Part shown: positions 43,521 to 55,151 of the stretch, piece by piece
Numbering within the stretch: the stretch's first letter is position 1
How the letters are laid out: each line of letters begins with the position of its first letter
DNA from: Begonia masoniana
Taxonomy: Eukaryota > Streptophyta > Magnoliopsida > Cucurbitales > Begoniaceae
Direction of reading: 5' to 3'
DNA length: 64,000 nt
NCBI GenBank assembly: GCA_022432975.1
Contig: CM039512.1
Location: forward strand, 5,858,257 to 5,922,256
Program-made: the position numbers and the translations under genes
The notes under the pieces: generated by a model
What the model was told of the DNA's origin: nothing
The model's database searches: none
The model's input: only the letters and a program-made list of their open reading frames with translations

Positions 43521-44130
43521 TTAAGTTTTATCTTTTATTTTATCAGGAAATTTAGATGCGAACTCAATACTTCTGTTAATAGGAATTATTGTTCCTTTAT
43601 TAATATTATGACCCAAAAAACGAACTGTTGTTTTAAACAATTGCATTTTAGGTGCAAAAATAACTAAACTATTTCTTTTGATAACATCTTTTAGAATTCT
43701 AAGATGCTTAAAATGCTGATCAATAGATATAGAGAAAACAAGAATATCATCAATATAAACAATAACAAATTCATAATATTTTGAGAATATATCATTCATA
43801 ATATTTTGAAATTCTGAAAGTGCATTTTTTAAGCCAAATAGTATTACATTCCATTCGTAATGACCAAAAGGAACAACAAATGCAGTTTTATATCTATCTT
43901 TTTTAGATATTTGAATCTGCCAATATCCGGATTTCAAATCAAATTTTGAAAATGCGGATTGTAATCGATCTAATAAATCCTTTTTGTTGGGAATAGAATA
44001 TCTTATCCATTTTAAAACACCATTTAATGGTTTATAGTTAATAACAAGTCGAGGAACTCCTCGTTCTTTCTCATTGCTGTTATAAACATAGAAATCAATA
44101 CAGCTCCAAGGAGAATAACTTTTTCGAATA
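43521..44130 (-). pseudogene. Pararetrovirus copy 3: reverse transcriptase
   Basis: The minus strand contains KSGYWQIQISKKDRYKTAFV, FGHYEWNVILF, VIVYIDDILVFS and LGHNINKGTIIPIN. It is cut at its N-terminal side near 44130. No protease, coat or movement protein follows, so copy 3 is a 3' partial genome. Confidence 0.85.
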
Positions 44131-44147
44131 ATATTTTTGTAATAGTT

Positions 44148-46514
44148 TGAAAATTTGTAGACGTATAAATTTTTATTTTATCAACTTTTAATTAATTGTA
44201 AAAAATTAAATTAAACTAATGGTGATTAGATATTAATTAAGTTCAGTTTATGATAATTATTCATGGAATGAAAGGTAAAAGAGTAATTGTCAAAAGATAA
44301 AGTTGGTCAAAAGAGTAAATTGCCCTTAGATATTTCTAGAAAAAGGGAGAAGCTTGCTGAAGGGTGGGGAATTATCCACTTTTACATGGAAGTGTAGGAG
44401 AGAAAAGAAAACAAAAAATAAAAATAAATAAATAAATAATAAGTTTGAAAAGTCAATTTAAGGGATAAGCATCTAGAACCTTGTTAATGTTCTGATACTC
44501 TTTCCCTTTTCATGAGAAACAGAGAGAAAACATAAGAGAGAGAAAGAAAAGAAATAGCGGGAGAGAGAGAAAAGTTACTGAGAAGAAAAATCGACGGAAA
44601 TCGCGAGGGAAAAGAGGAGAAAGGAAAAGAAAAACGTGGGTTTTTGCCCTATCTCCTGAAGAGAAAGTTGTTCGTCTAGGTGAGACGGTTTTTTTGGTCC
44701 AAGAACCAATCCAAGAGGTGGAGATTTTTGTAGGTATTGATGGTGGAACCAGCGTACGGTAAGTAAATCCAACCTTAGAATAATTAATTTAAGCTTTATT
44801 GCATAATTTAGTAGGAGATAGCGTTTAATCTTTTGGATTTGGTTAGATTTGATTTTCGAATTCTGGTTGGGTTGATATTTTTGGGATTGTGGATTTAATA
44901 AAATTAATTGAGTATTATTTTTAAATGTGAATAGAATTAATGAATTGTAAATAGAATTGATGAATCGTTTGATTTAGGTTGGAAAAATTTGTAGTGTGAA
45001 ATTGACGTGATTGGTTTGATGTGGATTTTGATGAGTTAGGTTTTTGTATTATGAAATTGAAGTGATAAATGGTTTTTGTTGATGAATTGTGAATTGTAAA
45101 GGTTATTTTATTGGGTGATAAATTGTAAAGGGTTATATGTGTTGATTGTGAATTCTAAAGAGTCATGTTGTGATTGTGTATGTAATTCATTAAATGAAAT
45201 GAATTGTGTTATTGAAAATGGTTTGTATTGTTTGATGGTGGATTTAAATTGTCTTAGGTTGAATTGGATTGTATTGTTGAATGAGATGATGTTGTTGAAT
45301 TGATTGATGTTATGGGGTGTGAATTGCTAGTGTTTGTGAAAAGAACTATAATTGATTGTGAAATTAAAATGATGGAACTAATATTGTGGATGATGTGAAT
45401 TGGATGTTGTGTTTAATGGAAATCGGATATTGTTTCCAAATGTGAATTGAAATTGTTATGTGAATTGAATTGTGTTTGTGAAAAGAGATGTATATTCATA
45501 ATTGAATTGTGGGATTTAAACAAAATGTTTTGAAAATGGTGTCTTAAATCAAGTTGGCAATGACGGGTAATCAATTGAAATTAATGGTTGGACTTGCCTA
45601 TTCATTGTGAGGAAGTTTGCAATGCTGCGTGTATGCTTGGACTTGCCTCTGCGATTACGAATAGGAAGTGTATGACTGCGAAAAGAGTAGGAGCCTTACG
45701 TATAACGTCCTCCTTGGGTTGAAAGTCCCTAAACCTCGCGAGAAAAGTAAGCTCGGGGTACTACAGTCCGGCCGGTGAAAGCCTGAAAATCTGTAGGGAT
45801 GTGTTATAGTTATTAATGTTGGAGCGACATGTGTGAATTATTCTTTTTATAAACATTATTGCTTGTTAATAATTCGTTGGATATTTTTTTTTGTGATGAG
45901 AGTGGTGGATTGGTGTTTCTTGATTGTGGTTGGTGTGGCATTGTGGAATTGCATTGATGTTTACTGCAATTGTAGTTTGGTTTGCATTGTTAAACAAAGA
46001 TTACTGATTGCTTAAATGATGCATTGTCGATTGCATCGGAATGTTGGATTAAATACAATATGACATTGGTATTTGTATTGAACTTGTGATTTTGAATACT
46101 TAATTTATTACAATTGCATTTGATATTAGGTGGTGAATGTGATTTGAAAAATGTAGAGTTTCATCATGCCCGTTTTATAGCATTGGTATGGTTATGAAAG
46201 AAGCATGGAAAATTGATCATGAATGATTGTACTGAATGATGGAGAATAATATTATGTGATGCATTTAGAGTTTGAATTAGTTACTCTACGAGTCTGACTT
46301 ATTTGCTGAGTCTATGGCTCATTATGTGGATATTTATATTTTTTTTCAGATAGCGAGGACGTTCACCAGGATGGAGAACCAAGAGAAGGTACAGTGTACA
46401 ACGAGGCATAGGATCGATCTAGAATTATGGTTTATTGTCAGAGTTGAAAAGTCACATGTCCTGACTCATTTTTATTTTGTTGTTTCCGATGTACTCTGGT
46501 GTTGTTTCCGCTGT
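44148..46514 (+). other. LTR-like leader sequence, sense strand plus (uncertain)
   Basis: There is no gene. The layout resembles the sense strand of chromovirus LTRs: a purine-rich leader (44500-44700), a donor-like ACGGTAAGTAAATCC at about 44756, a long T/G-rich intron-like stretch and an acceptor-like run TTTTTTTTCAG before ATAGCGAGGACG (about 46350). No TG/CA ends or target duplication were found. Confidence 0.35.
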
Positions 46515-47019
46515 ATCAGGTAAAAAAAATATTTGAAAATCGAAAAAAAAACCCGGTCGGGCTCGGTTTGGTCGCGTACGCACTGCACGCGCATGCGCCG
46601 ATCGATCTCATCAACAACGCACCTGCCGATCGATCAGCGCTGCTAGGCGCTACCAGCAGCGCCCTGCGCACCATTTACGACCTCCGCCACTTTTCTTCCA
46701 CTTTTTCCCTGGCCAAACACTTTCAAATTTCCTAAACTTTTTACCATACCTTTCCGACATCCCCAACACTGTGTCCTGTAAAAATCTCGGAAAATCGACT
46801 TAAAACGGTTAGCGAAAACATAGAGAAAAGTGAACCCACGTTGTTTGTTATACGAAAAACAAAACGAGCAGCGTAACGACTAAAATTCTATAAACCAAAA
46901 CCGGAAATCAAATAGTTTCAAATCCCAAATATTTACATACTAACTATCCAACAAAACAACCAAACTCACAACCATCCAAAATGGCTAGGAAAAACATTTA
47001 CAAGACAAAATACCAAAAT
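46515..47019 (-). repeat. Partial LTR, family C-like
   Basis: Similar in order to the start of the LTRs at 30463 and 47020: an AAAATTTGAAAA-type stretch, a GC-rich block with GCCGATCGATC, then poly-pyrimidine sequence and an ACAAAACAACCAAAC stretch. It lacks the first ~160 bp and everything after about 47019, where another LTR starts. Confidence 0.5.
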
Positions 47020-49470
47020 TGTAACACCCCCGAAGCCACCCCGGCTTGGTGCGCTACTTTGCTCACACATCCCACGTTTAAAACGTAATTTAAAATAATT
47101 TACGATAAATTTTAGACTCGATTTTTGGATTTTTTGAACCCTTGAAAATAGTTGGAAAACGTGCATGAAGTACGTATAAAAGATTTCGTAAAAGATCGGG
47201 TTAAAACATAATTGAAAATCAAAAATTTAAAAAAATAAATAAACTGTTACTATTCATCGCCGATCGATCGGTAACCTCTCGGGTTGCACGATCAATTTTA
47301 ACAAAACAACAGCCGATCGATCGGCAGCCTTGCTACCTTGTTCTCTGAAACCAGAGAACATGCCGATCGATCGCGCCCTGCGCCGATTGATCGGCTACCC
47401 CTTTTCATCCCCCTTTTCCATTCATCAAATCTTCCTCCAATTTCCATCAATTTCAACCTACACCAAGCACTTAGACTCACTCAAAACCTTCTCTAACATA
47501 TCCCACTTCCCGACACGTGGAAACTTCGAAAACCGACTCTAAAGAGTTAGCGAAAATATGAAAACAGTTGAAAACCAATGTCTTTTATTCTACGAAAAAT
47601 TGAGCAGCATAACGTTTAAATTTTCTAAAACCAAAACCTGGAAATCAAAGAATTTATAAAACGTATTCAAAACAGTTCCAAAACAGTATTTACAACGTTA
47701 CAAAACCACTTTTATTACACAACAAATCCAATAAAACGACCAAATCCCACAGGCCTCCAAAATAGTTAAGAAACTATACACGATCTAAAAATACCGTTCC
47801 ACCCACATCTTTCTGAAGATCATGGTCGAGACGCCCCGACAACTACCCGCACTGGCATACAGCATACATCAACGACTGCGTCCCAACCCTAGCTTTCCTC
47901 ATAGCTCTCACCTGTACAGACGTCGTCACCTACACCACAGAACACAAAACATAAGCCTAATGCTTAGCAAGTAGGGAATAATGAATGCAATAACACATAA
48001 TACAATTAATCCTATCACATGCAGTTTCTAACGCTCAGTTGGGCTAATAAAGTTTGCTTGCATCAACCGCGATACCTTAAAAGGTGCCTGCATCATCATG
48101 ACGCCTTAAAGTTTGCCAGCATCCATAGAATGCCTTAAGATTTGACTGCATCGTTAGATGCCTTATTTGCCTGCACCCATAGAATGCCTTAAAATTTGTC
48201 TGCATCGTTAGATGCCTTAAAATTTGCCTGCACCCATAGGATGCCTTAAAATTTGCCTGCATCGTTAGATGCCTTATCTGCCTGCACCCATAGGATGCCT
48301 TAAAATTTGCCCGCATCCAAAGGATGCCTTACTTTTTATCCAACTGCCGTTCACCCTCACAATGCCACTATTCGTAACTAGCGTGCTATAAACCATGATG
48401 CATGCTTCAAAGATATGCAACACAACACAACAACTCAACACAACACGAAGCAAAACAAATAACCATTAAACCCTACCATTCTATGGTGTAGGCCCGAAGG
48501 TGAAAGGATAGCAACCACTACTTACCTGAACTCCTGCACGTGTTGGCTCACTCCGAGTATACAATTCACTCGCTTGTTAACCTAGCACATTAATGGAAAA
48601 ATCACTTAAAATCACCAAAACATAAACTAAAGGATATTCACTATAATTCTCACACCACCAAACTAACTTTTCAAAATAAAAACCCCAACACCCGATTTTT
48701 CCCCAATTTCCACCATCTAACTTCAATCGGCCATAACTCCCTCGTTTTTCAATAGATTTCGACGTGCCACCCAATTCCGTAAACCTCTACACGTCTACAA
48801 TTCATTGAAACAATAAAATTTAACAACCAATCAACCATGGCAGATCGAATTCACCAAAACAGATTCGGTAACATTATTTCCAAAAACCAATTTTTACACA
48901 ACTCTCACCAATTTGCTAATCTATCTCCAAAATAATCTAAACCAACCTATTCTAAGTTTAAACCACTAAATATAGAAAGAGATTTCAGCAAAGGAAAGAA
49001 AATTCGGACTCTCCCTTTAGGGTTTTCCAAACCCTAACTAAACCCACTCAAAATACACCTAAAACACCAAAAATCTTCACTATTAAGTATTTATAACAAA
49101 ACCCATGTAAAATCTTACCTTACACCTTGCCAAATTCTTGAAGAAATGGAGAAGAAGACCCCTATAATGGCTGCTCAAAATCGTGGAGAGAAAAGGGAAG
49201 GAAGAAGGTATTTTGTTTTTCTAACCCTTAACCACTAGAATTTATAAAACCCACTTTTCAACTTTTTCTTTCTTTCCACAAATTTTCTAAATTTTAAAAA
49301 GTAACCTCTCTCTTTTGTTTCCCTAAGTCTCCAACGTGAGTTTTCCCTTTTTCCTCACTTTTCCTTCACTAAATTTCTTTATTTCAATTTCCACTTAACA
49401 CCTTTTCTTTTTGACTTTTCAACCATCCTACCACCTTTTGCTTTTCCAATTTGCTTTCCAACGTGAAGTC
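47020..49470 (-). repeat. LTR, chromovirus-type family C (copy 2), interrupted by copia element
   Basis: Starts TGTAACACCCCCGAAG and follows LTR family C throughout: GATCGATC palindromes (47261-47395), CGAGACGCCCCGACA, a donor-like site and GTGTAGGCCCGAAGG (48488-48500). It stops at 49470, where the copia LTR begins. The remaining end would lie beyond the window, after the nested elements. Confidence 0.75.
48070..48345. repeat. Tandem repeat with ~28/56-bp units in LTR family C copy 2
   Basis: About nine units ending GATGCCTTAAAATTTG, alternating 'ctgcatcgtta' and 'ctgcacccatag' versions. It is a family-specific minisatellite at the same LTR position as those in the other LTRs. Confidence 0.8.
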
Positions 49471-50801
49471 TGTTGACTTAAGTAGTGTTTAAGTCTAACT
49501 ATATTTTTTGATGATGTATTTATAAGTTAAGAAATGTAATTTGATTATGTTTAATACATGAGAATAATGAATTTTGCATATGAGCTTAATCGGTTGGAAA
49601 TGCCCTTGACAAGGGTATTTTAGTAGTCTAACGAATGTGGTTAAGTGTTCAGGGTTTAATAGCAAAACAGGGCTGAAAATGTTGTACATCCAAAGCTGGC
49701 ATTCAAAGACCACATCTACCGATAGCTAAACGACAAAGGCGGAGTCTTTCAAAGATCAACTTCTACCGCCAGCTAAACGACAAAGAATTACATCCAACGC
49801 TGGCAGACTCTCAAAGAAGACTTTTACCGATGATATTACAAAGAAGACTTCTAATGATGATATTACAAAGAAGACTTCTACCGATGATATTACAAAGAAG
49901 ACTTCTACCGATGATATTACAAAGAAGACTCCTACCGATGATATTGCAAAGAAGACTTCTATCGATGGTGCTTCAAAGAACAACGTCTACAGATGGTGGT
50001 TCAAGATTTTAAGTTTACTTCTACCAATGGCGGTTGGAGTTTTTAAGTTGCATCTACCGATGGCGGTTCAAGATTATGAAGCAACTTCTACCGATGAACA
50101 GTGTCTTCTGCCAGATTTAAAAATGCCGCGAAGTAATACTGACCTCGTCCAGAGCTTTAACTCTTGTCCACTAATGGCGAAGCACGAAAACAACTTCAGA
50201 ATGCAACGGCTAGCTGTCTAAGTACGAATGCTTCTCCAACGGTAAAATATTTCCATATCCAGAAAGAAGCATTCAATGAAGAGAGCCGATTACAGACAGA
50301 GTATTTAAAGAAAAAAGAAGCTCGGGAAAAAGGACTTTTGCAAAAATTCTTATTGAGCCCTAACGAGCCGAAATCTTAATACTCTGTATTCTACATCTCT
50401 CTACTCTGTAACTTGAGATTCAATCTTTGAGAGAGTGTAGATTGTGCTGAAATCTACATACTTACGATTGTGTAAAAGGCAGTGGATTGTCACCCGTGAA
50501 GAAAAATCTGGTTGTTGTAAAAGGCTGTAGATCGATGCCCGTGAAGTGCGATCTGTTTATTCTCTGAGGAGAAGGAAAGGATCTTCAAGGGGGAAACCTT
50601 GAAGCGTGGACGTAGGCAGGTTTTGGCCGAACCATGTAAACACTCTGGTGTTATTGTTTCTCTCTCTTTACTTTTATTGCTTTTGTGTTTACTGTAAATC
50701 GAGTAATCGCATACCAGAGAGAAAGCAACTAGATTAAGAAAACAAATTTAAAAAGTCTAATTAACCCCCCCCCCCCCCTCTTAGACAATATCGATCCTAC
50801 A
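49471..50801 (+). repeat. 5' LTR of Sirevirus-like copia element
   Basis: Starts TGTTGACTTAAGTAG and ends ATCCTACA, immediately followed by the primer-binding site. It holds repeated CTTCTACCGATGATATTACA units (49800-50090), a TATA-like ATTTAAAG near 50307, and a C14 run near 50767. It is the same family as the solo LTR at 9405-13623. The 3' LTR is not in the window. Confidence 0.88.
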
Positions 50802-50803
50802 AT

Positions 50804-50815
50804 TGGTATCAGAGC
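50804..50815 (+). promoter_or_regulatory. Primer-binding site for initiator tRNA-Met
   Basis: TGGTATCAGAGC, exact, two bases after the LTR. It primes minus-strand DNA synthesis. Confidence 0.95.
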
Positions 50816-50868
50816 AAGGTTGTATATTGTCTAAGCTGTTATGTAGAAAATACTGTGTTATTCATACA

Positions 50869-51958
50869 ATGGCATTCAACACAAACTCCACACACGTAGA
50901 GGGACAAACTATTAATAGACCTCCTTTTTTTTATGGCAGTGATTATGTATACTGGAAGGCAAGAATGAGAATATTCGTTCAAGCCATGGACTATGATATT
51001 TGAAATATAATAGAGAATGTCCCTTTCAAGGCCATGAAAAATGAAAATGGAATTACTATTCCGAAGGACTCTCATGAATTAACAGAGTCCGATAAGAAAA
51101 ATCTTAGTCTAAATGTCAAAGCTATAAATACTCTATACTATGCACTGAACCGAGATGAGTTTAATAGGGTTCAAGGATGTGATAGTGCACATGAGATATG
51201 GTATTTGTTAGAGGTCACACACGAGGGAACGAACCAAGTAAAGGAAAGTAAAATGAGCATGTTAGTACACGAGTATGAACTGTTTACCATGTTAAAGGAT
51301 GAGTCTATTTCATCTATGTTTACTCGGTTCACTAACATTACTAATGGTTTAAAAGCTCTCGATAAGATTTATTCAGGTGAGGAACTTGTGAGAAAGATCC
51401 TTCGGTGCCTACTAAGAGCCTGGCAACCCAAAATAACAGCCATACAAGAAGCTCGAGATCTGAAAATTCTCAAACTTGAAGAGCTTATTGGTTCTCTCAT
51501 GACACATGTGATAACTATGAGGGCAAGTGAAAAGGAGGACAGTAGAGATAAGGAAATCTCTCAGAGGAAAGACATTACTCTTAAAGCCTCCTCAAGCAAG
51601 CAAGAGGAATCAGAGGTTGAAGAAGATGAGGATGACATAGCCCTCATTACTAGAAAATTCAGCAGGTTTCTTCAACGCAGAAAGATGCAAGGAAGAAGAT
51701 TTCCAAATGGTTAGAAACCTCAAAGAGAAAAGGAAATCACGTGCTTTGAGTGTGCGAAGCCTGGTCACATGAAGGCCGACTGTCCCCAGCTAAGAAAGTT
51801 CCCAATAAGTTCAAGAAGAGAACTATGAAGGCCACTTGGGATGACAGTGAAAGCGACATCTCTTTTGAAGATGAGGAGGTTGCCAACTTGTGCTTCATGG
51901 CACACGAGAATGAGGTAAGTGTCTCCTCCAGTGATAGTGAAAGTGAGGAGGATAATTA
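50869..51958 (+). pseudogene. Copia gag, broken
   Basis: Starts at ATG 50869 (MAFNTNSTHVEGQTINRPPF), then YWKARMRIFVQAMDYDI, KAINTLYYALNRDEFNRVQG, HEIWYLLEVTHEGTNQVKES and MFTRFTNITNGLKAL, all UBN2/gag-type blocks. After a Lys/Glu-rich linker comes the zinc knuckle CFECAKPGHMKADC (51748-51790). Breaks: TGA at 51001-51003 where Trp is expected, TAG at 51712-51714, and a frame change just after the knuckle. It would package element RNA. Not functional. Confidence 0.9.
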
Positions 51959-52767
51959 ATTGATGCTTTCAATGATCTAGTAAAGCAATATAGCATGCTT
52001 AAATCTAAATACAACTCCTTAAAGAAGGAAAATACAAACTTGGTAGAAAACCATGCTATGGAATTGAGCACAATTTCTCCTTCCCTAGAACCCCTCAGCA
52101 AAATGGTGTTGTTGAGAGGAAAAATAGGTCTCTCCAAGAGCTAGCTCGGACTATGCTCAATGAAAATTTCCTGCCAAAATACTTCTAGGCTGAAGCTGTC
52201 TCCACAGCTTGTTATGTGTTAAACAGGGTCTCCATAAGGCCTATTCTTGAGAGAACACCTTATGAGCTTTGGAATGGAAAAACTCTTTCGGTTAAGTACT
52301 TTAGAGCCTTCGGTTGTAAGTGCTTCATTCTTAACACAAATGATAACTTAGAAAAATTCGATTCCAAATCTGACATTGGAATCTTTCTATGCTATTCTCT
52401 CTCCAGTAAGGCTTATAGAGTATTCAATAAGAGAACTCTAGTTGTAGAAGAATCTGTCCATGTCAACTTTGATGAGATTCCTCAACCTACAATCAATGTG
52501 GATGATGATGATTTCTTAGAAAAGCAATTGGACTCTCTCTCCTTAGACAAACGTGCAGAAACCATTCAAGGAGAAAATTTCTTAGAGCCTACCTCAAAAT
52601 CCTTAGAAATTGTTCCTGCCAAAGATGAATTTGAGGCTCTGCCTAGAGATTGGAAGTATGTCAAAAATCATCCCTTAGATGAAGTCTTAAGTGATCCTTC
52701 TTTAGGAGTGAAGACTAGATCCTCTCTTAGGAATCTCTGTGCCAATGTGCATTCATTTCCCAAATAG
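51959..52767 (+). pseudogene. Copia pol, integrase C-terminal part after a large deletion
   Basis: A gag-tail segment (to about 52068) runs straight into TPQQNGVVERKNRSLQELA, the last part of the integrase core. So the protease and the integrase zinc finger and first catalytic residues are deleted. It continues YFRAFGCKCFILN, KSDIGIFLCYSLSSKAYRVF and VHVNFDE. TAG at 52186-52188 replaces a Trp codon. It ends at 52767 by a frame change. Confidence 0.85.
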
Positions 52768-53767
52768 AGTCTACGAAATTTGAAGAAGCCGAATTGGATG
52801 AAAATTCGATAGTTGCAATGCAAGATGAGATAAACCAATTCTAGAGGAACAATATTTAGGAACTTGTTCCAAAACCCGTTAATCATCCAATTATAGGGAC
52901 AAAATGGGTGTTTAAGAACAAGATGGATGAATGTGATATAGTTATTAGAAATAAAGCCAGATTGGTTGCTAAAGGTTACAATCAAGAAGAAGGAGTAGAT
53001 TTTGAGGAAACCTTTGCACCAGTAGCTAGATTAAAGTCTATAAGGATGCTATTAGCATATATTTGCTACAAAAACTTCACACTCTTTCAAATGGATGTAA
53101 AGAGTGTCTTTTTAAATGGTTATATCATGGAAGAAGTTTATGTAGAGCAGCCCTTAGGATTTGAAAACTATGAAAAACCTGACCATGTTTTCAAACTTAG
53201 GAAAGCTCTCTATGTACTTAAACAGGCTCCTAGAGCTTGGTATGATAGATTGAAGAATTTCCTTGAGGAAAGGAAGTTCAAAAAAGGTAACACCGATTCA
53301 ACTTTATTTACCATGCAAAAGGACAATGATATTCTGTTAGTGCAAATCTATGTCGATGACATTATTTTTGGATCAACTAATGTCTCTATGTGTGATGAAT
53401 TTTCTTCCCTTATGCAAAGTGAATTTGAAATTCTTCTTAGGATTAGCCAAAAATCTGATGGTATTTTCTTCTGCCAAGAAAAATACATCAAAGACCTCTT
53501 GAAAAGATTTGGATTAGAATCCTCTAAGTCTTCCAGGACTCCCATCAGTACCACAACTAAATTGGATAAAGATGAAAAAGGAATTAGTGTCGATATTAAA
53601 AAATATCATGGTATGATTAGTTCACTGTTATATCTGACTGCTAGTAGGCCAGATATTCTCTTTAGTGTCTGCCTCTGTGCCAGGTTCCAAGCTGCTCCTA
53701 AAGAATCCCACTTAAATGCTGTCAAGAGAATATTATATTGAGTGGAACTCATGATCTTGAGTATGGA
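52768..53767 (+). pseudogene. Copia pol, reverse transcriptase
   Basis: Two stops near 52843 and 52855 precede [72 protein letters not shown] and the catalytic [11 protein letters not shown]. It ends in the first copy of the duplicated [14 protein letters not shown] segment, just before the A/C tract. This is Ty1/copia order (integrase before RT), Sirevirus-like. Confidence 0.9.
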
Positions 53768-53945
53768 CAAAAAAAAAAACAAAAAAAAAAAAAACAAAAA
53801 AAAAAAAAAAAAAACAAAAAAAAAAAAAAACAAAAAAAAAAAAAAAAACAAAAAAAAAAAAAAAAAAACAAAAAAAAAAAAAAACAAAAAAAAAAAAAAA
53901 AAAACAAAAAAAAAAAAAACAAAAAAAAAAAAAAAAAAAACAAAA

Positions 53946-53976
<31 letters not shown>

Positions 53977-53993
53977 AAAAAAAAAAAAACAAA

Positions 53994-54024
<31 letters not shown>

Positions 54025-54025
54025 A

Positions 54026-54056
<31 letters not shown>

Positions 54057-54099
54057 AAAAAAAAAAAAAAAAACAAAAAAAAAAAAAACAAAAAAAAAA

Positions 54100-54130
<31 letters not shown>

Positions 54131-54144
54131 AAAAAAAAAAAAAA

Positions 54145-54175
<31 letters not shown>

Positions 54176-54223
54176 AAAAAAAAAAAAACAAAAAAAAAAA
54201 AAAACAAAAAAAAAAAAAACAAA

Positions 54224-54254
<31 letters not shown>

Positions 54255-54400
54255 AAAAAAAAAAAAAAGACTGCTAGTAGGCCAGATATTCTCTTTAGTG
54301 TCTGCCTCTGTGCCAGGTTCCAAGCTGCTCCTAAAGAATCCCACTTAAATGCTGTCAAGAGAATATTTAAATATTTGAGTGGAACTCATGATCTTGGATT
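53637..54400. repeat. Direct duplication (~130 bp) flanking an A/C-only tract
   Basis: The sequence beginning GACTGCTAGTAGGCCAGATA occurs at about 53636 and again at about 54269. The first copy has lost a few bases (AGAATATTATATTGAG against AGAATATTTAAATATTTGAG). Only the second copy continues into normal RNase H. The intervening tract is listed separately. Confidence 0.9.
53768..54267. repeat. 500-bp tract made only of A with scattered single C
   Basis: Runs of 12-22 A separated by single C, with no G or T. It creates long spurious open frames of Lys/Asn/Gln/Thr on the plus strand and Phe on the minus strand. It sits inside an otherwise ordinary copia pol and may be a sequencing or assembly artefact. 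Confidence 0.95.
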
Positions 54401-54871
54401 ATGGTATCCGAAGGGTACATCTTTTGATCTCATAGGATACTCAGATTCTGATTATGCTGAAAGTCTAGTTGATAGGAAAAGCACCAGTGGAACATGTCAG
54501 TTCCTTGGTGAATCTCTAGTTTCCTGGTACTCCAAGAAGCAAATTATGTTGTATTGTCCAGTTGTTGTGCACAAATGCTTTGGATGAAACAAACTCTAGA
54601 AGATTATAATCTTTTCTATGATAGGATTCCTATTCGGTATGATAACACCAGTGCTATAAATATTTCTAAGAATCTCATCTAGCACTCTAGAACCAAGCAT
54701 ATCGAGGTTAGATATCACTTCATCAGAGATCATGTTCAAAGAGGTGATATTTCTTTAGAATTTGTCAATTCTGTAGATCAATTGGCTGATATCTTTACCC
54801 TGCCTTTAGATGAAAAGACCTTCAACAATATTAGAATAAGTTTAGGTCTCATTCGAGTTGAGAAAAACTAA
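54268..54871 (+). pseudogene. Copia pol, RNase H
   Basis: Reads RIFKYLSGTHDLGLWYPKGT, IGYSDSDYAESLVDRKSTSG and FLGESLVSWYSKKQ, then a short deletion, then IRYDNTSAINISKNLI, a TAG near 54679, HSRTKHIEVRYHFIRDHV and VNSVDQLADIFTLPL. It ends RVEKN at TAA 54869-54871. It is the normal C-terminal end of copia pol, broken by the deletion and stop. Confidence 0.9.
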
Positions 54872-55151
54872 GGTTCTTCTTATGTTGGTAAATTTTGAGT
54901 GATAAAGCAGTTTGGTTTATGAAGGCATCGGAAGATGTATATTTACCGATAGGCATCAGATGATATATTCTTTAATCTGGCAACACGTGTCACTCATCGG
55001 GCGAAGTCCTAATGCCTTTTCCCTCTGTTTTTTTAAGACGCTTTATCTTTTCCTGCTTCTTCAAAAGCTTCTGCCCTATTCGTCGTTTTTCTTCACTTGG
55101 TATCCTCTTCTCTTTCGAGCTTCCCTTCCAGAAAGCCGTTCAATCGATTCA
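54872..55151 (+). other. Spacer between copia pol and env-like ORF
   Basis: Non-coding in practice. It contains GGCATCGGAAGATG and ACCGATAGGCATCAGATG, again CATC/GATG motifs like those in the LTR arrays. Confidence 0.5.

Noticed and set aside
24659..44130. An intact, expressible viral genome
   Set aside because: Every copy has stops, frame changes, missing segments or inversions. No complete set of genes exists in one orientation.
44575..46015. A small host gene with introns (donor near 44756, open frames at 44575-44772 and 45833-46015)
   Set aside because: Frames are short and match nothing. The layout is better explained as LTR leader sequence.
50804..50815. A tRNA-Met gene
   Set aside because: Only the 12-nt primer-binding complement is present, without a cloverleaf.
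53742..54587. Long open frames rich in Lys/Asn/Gln (plus) and Phe (minus)
   Set aside because: They come entirely from the A/C tract and have no start context or domain.
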